A DNA stretch of 64,000 nt from Achromobacter pestifer. GTDB lineage: Bacteria; Pseudomonadota; Gammaproteobacteria; Burkholderiales; Burkholderiaceae_B. The translations under genes were made by a program, and so were the position numbers. The stretch is taken from NCBI RefSeq assembly GCF_902859625.1, contig NZ_CADIJX010000001.1, forward strand, positions 62,001-126,000. Direction: 5' to 3'. Below are positions 62,330 through 64,000 of the stretch, one piece after another (position 1 is the stretch's first letter; every line of letters begins with the position of its first letter). The notes beneath the pieces are model-generated. The model saw nothing but the letters and a program-made list of their open reading frames with translations. It was not told the origin of the DNA and made no database searches.

Positions 62330-63844
62330 TCAAGCGGGGGCGGCTACCGGATGCCGCCGCCCCAACAACGCATAGATGGCCAACGCGGTCAGCACCGCGA
62401 TGCCCGACAAGGCGTACAGCACATGACGGAAGGCGTCGTCATAGCTTTGTTGCAGCAACGCGGACGCCCCTGGCAGCAGCGCGGCCGCCTCGCTTAATTG
62501 GCCCAGCGCTGCCCGGTTGGCGGCCATCAAGATCGCCTGGCCGTCAGTGGCCACCGGCAAGGCCGCCGTCAAGGGCACCTGGATCAGCAGCGCCAGCAAG
62601 GCGCTGACCACGGCGATCGCTACGCCGTCCGCCGACACGCGCACCGTATTGAAAATGCCGGTGGCCATGCCGACATTGCGCGGGTCGGCCACGCTGACGG
62701 CCATGGCGTCCATCAGGCCCCACGGGACGCCAATGCCGATGCCGATCAGGCTCATGGGCAGCCACAGGCCGGTGGCACCCGTCGCCATGACATTGGCCAA
62801 CCAGACCAGGCCCACTGCCACGGCCAATAGACCGGACGCCGACAGCACACCGGGGTGGAACCAGCGCGTCAGCAACGCGGCCAGGAATGGCACGATCAGC
62901 AGCGGCGCGGCCAGGCCGATCATCAACTGTCCGGCGGCCAGGGCGCTGTAGCCGTCGATGCCGATGAAACGCCCCGGCAGCACGGCGATCAGCACGATGA
63001 ACAGAAAGGCGGGCGAGGCGGCCAGCACCTGCACGCCCACAAAACGCGGGTCGCGGAACAGGCTCAGGTCCAGCATGGGCCGGGCAGTGCGGCGCTCCAC
63101 GCGCACGAACACCACGGATAACAGGGCGGACGCCAGCAGGGCGCCGATGACTTGGGCGTTCGTCCAGCCGGCTTCCGGCGCCAGCAACATGCCGTAGGTG
63201 AACAGGCCCAGCGCGCCGGTGAAGCTGATGGCGCCTGGCCAGTCCAGCCGGCCGTGGGCGGCGCCCACGGCCGGCGGCACGCTCACGGCCACCATCGCGG
63301 CCCCCAGCACGCCGACGCCGCCCGTCGCCAGGAATACCCATTCCCAGCTTGCAGCCTGCACCATCCAGCCCGAGGCCAGGGGGCCGAACGACAGGCCGAT
63401 GCCGAATGTCGTGCCCAGCAGACTGAAGGCGCGGGTACGTGCCACGCCGTGAAACAGCGGCGCCAATGACGACATGGCAGCAGCAAATGCGGCCGCGCCG
63501 CCCATGCCCTGCATCAGGCGCAGGAAGTCGATCCAGCCGGTGCTGGGCGCAAAGGGAATCACGAACGTCGCGGCGCAGAACCAGATCAGGCCCGCCAGCC
63601 AGACCCGGCGCGGGCCGTACAGATCGGTCAGGCTGCCCGACACCATGATGACGCTGCCGTACGCCAGGATGTAGCCGTTCAGGATCCAGTTCAGTTCCAC
63701 CGGCGTCCCACCCAGCGCGTCGCTGATGGCCTGCAGGACCACGGCGGGGCCGGTAAAGCACAGCGGAATGAGTAGCGCCGTCAGACAGGCGGACAGGAGT
63801 TGCAGCCAGCGATGGCGTGGCGCAGCAGAGTGGAAGATAGGCAT
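62330..63844 (-). CDS. MFS exporter, 14-TM DHA2-like (paralogue of the 13277 gene)
   Basis: A 504-aa membrane protein with about 14 hydrophobic spans. GSLTDLYGPRRVWLAG is the loop 2-3 motif and GTTFGIGLSFGPLASGW the TM5 motif. Near-identical blocks at the same places in the other exporter (GPAVV, LGG-VEL-WI, LRL-QG) show a shared origin. ATG 63844 is the natural start; the longer frame to 63982 begins with low-complexity sequence. It ends 3 nt after the convergent helicase stop. The substrate is unknown. Confidence 0.88.
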   Translation of the reverse strand: MPIFHSAAPRHRWLQLLSACLTALLIPLCFTGPAVVLQAISDALGGTPVELNWILNGYILAYGSVIMVSGSLTDLYGPRRVWLAGLIWFCAATFVIPFAPSTGWIDFLRLMQGMGGAAAFAAAMSSLAPLFHGVARTRAFSLLGTTFGIGLSFGPLASGWMVQAASWEWVFLATGGVGVLGAAMVAVSVPPAVGAAHGRLDWPGAISFTGALGLFTYGMLLAPEAGWTNAQVIGALLASALLSVVFVRVERRTARPMLDLSLFRDPRFVGVQVLAASPAFLFIVLIAVLPGRFIGIDGYSALAAGQLMIGLAAPLLIVPFLAALLTRWFHPGVLSASGLLAVAVGLVWLANVMATGATGLWLPMSLIGIGIGVPWGLMDAMAVSVADPRNVGMATGIFNTVRVSADGVAIAVVSALLALLIQVPLTAALPVATDGQAILMAANRAALGQLSEAAALLPGASALLQQSYDDAFRHVLYALSGIAVLTALAIYALLGRRHPVAAPA

Positions 63845-64000
63845 GGTGCTTGTCGGTAGATCCAAGAAGGAAGCGTCGCCGTGGTGCGAAAAATCGCGGC
63901 ATGGCGACGGGATGACGGCAAGCTTAGGGGCCACTACATAAAAGAAAAATAGGCTAGGATTCCGAATATTCCGGATATTCATGTCCGCATTGGGAAAGAG

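Overview
The window looks like a chromosomal segment of an Alcaligenaceae bacterium, most probably Achromobacter or a close relative of Bordetella. The signs are high GC content, a Bug-type solute receptor, Bordetella-like fimbrial and two-partner-secretion genes, and the short GC-rich intergenic repeats common in that group. The taxon call is inference from gene content only; no rRNA or tRNA gene is present.

Layout. (1) 1-3650: a divergent partial small gene under a LexA-type SOS box, then guaB and guaA for GMP synthesis. (2) 3581-12020: an island of about 8.4 kb at the 3' end of guaA, bounded by a 72-bp imperfect direct repeat of the guaA end plus its terminator. It carries a 1460-aa HNH-NACHT (STAND) protein that looks like an anti-phage effector, a decayed IS3-family transposase, and a 715-aa DUF4238-like protein. 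No integrase is visible. (3) 12187-16138: a LysR regulator divergent from a 14-TM MFS exporter, then a Bug-family receptor. (4) 16360-21070: a methionine cluster. MesX (DUF1852), MesD (core-MetE methionine synthase) and an FMN reductase are divergent from a MetR-like regulator and a methylenetetrahydrofolate-reductase-like gene. (5) 21249-30356: mixed metabolic and regulatory genes (unknown secreted protein, LysR/aldehyde dehydrogenase, YghU-type GST, COG2509 flavoprotein, YccF, AraC/SDR pair). (6) 30659-43114: a surface-adhesion region with a chaperone-usher fimbrial operon (pilin, chaperone, usher, second chaperone, adhesin), a two-partner secretion pair, and an RcsB-like response regulator. 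(7) 43159-52735: two divergent operons for uptake and catabolism of an unidentified sugar or polyol (ABC importer, aldo/keto reductase, class I aldolase; FGGY kinase, GlpD-like dehydrogenase, GntR regulator). (8) 52764-57477: a hypothetical membrane-anchored protein and a gluconate-dehydrogenase-type periplasmic oxidase. (9) 57828-63844: a P-loop kinase-like protein, a FAN1-type VRR-NUC nuclease coupled to an XPD/DinG-like helicase with its own PD-(D/E)XK domain, and a second MFS exporter paralogous to the first.

The most notable signals are: the HNH-NACHT protein inside the guaA island; one 15-nt motif (14 of 15 identical) plus a GAATATTC palindrome found upstream of both the fimbrial operon and the RcsB-like/two-partner intergenic region, suggesting one regulon; the MesX/MesD cluster next to an MTHFR-like gene; a sugar/polyol pathway with two TGTTATGACAT operator-like repeats; and the FAN1-helicase pair.
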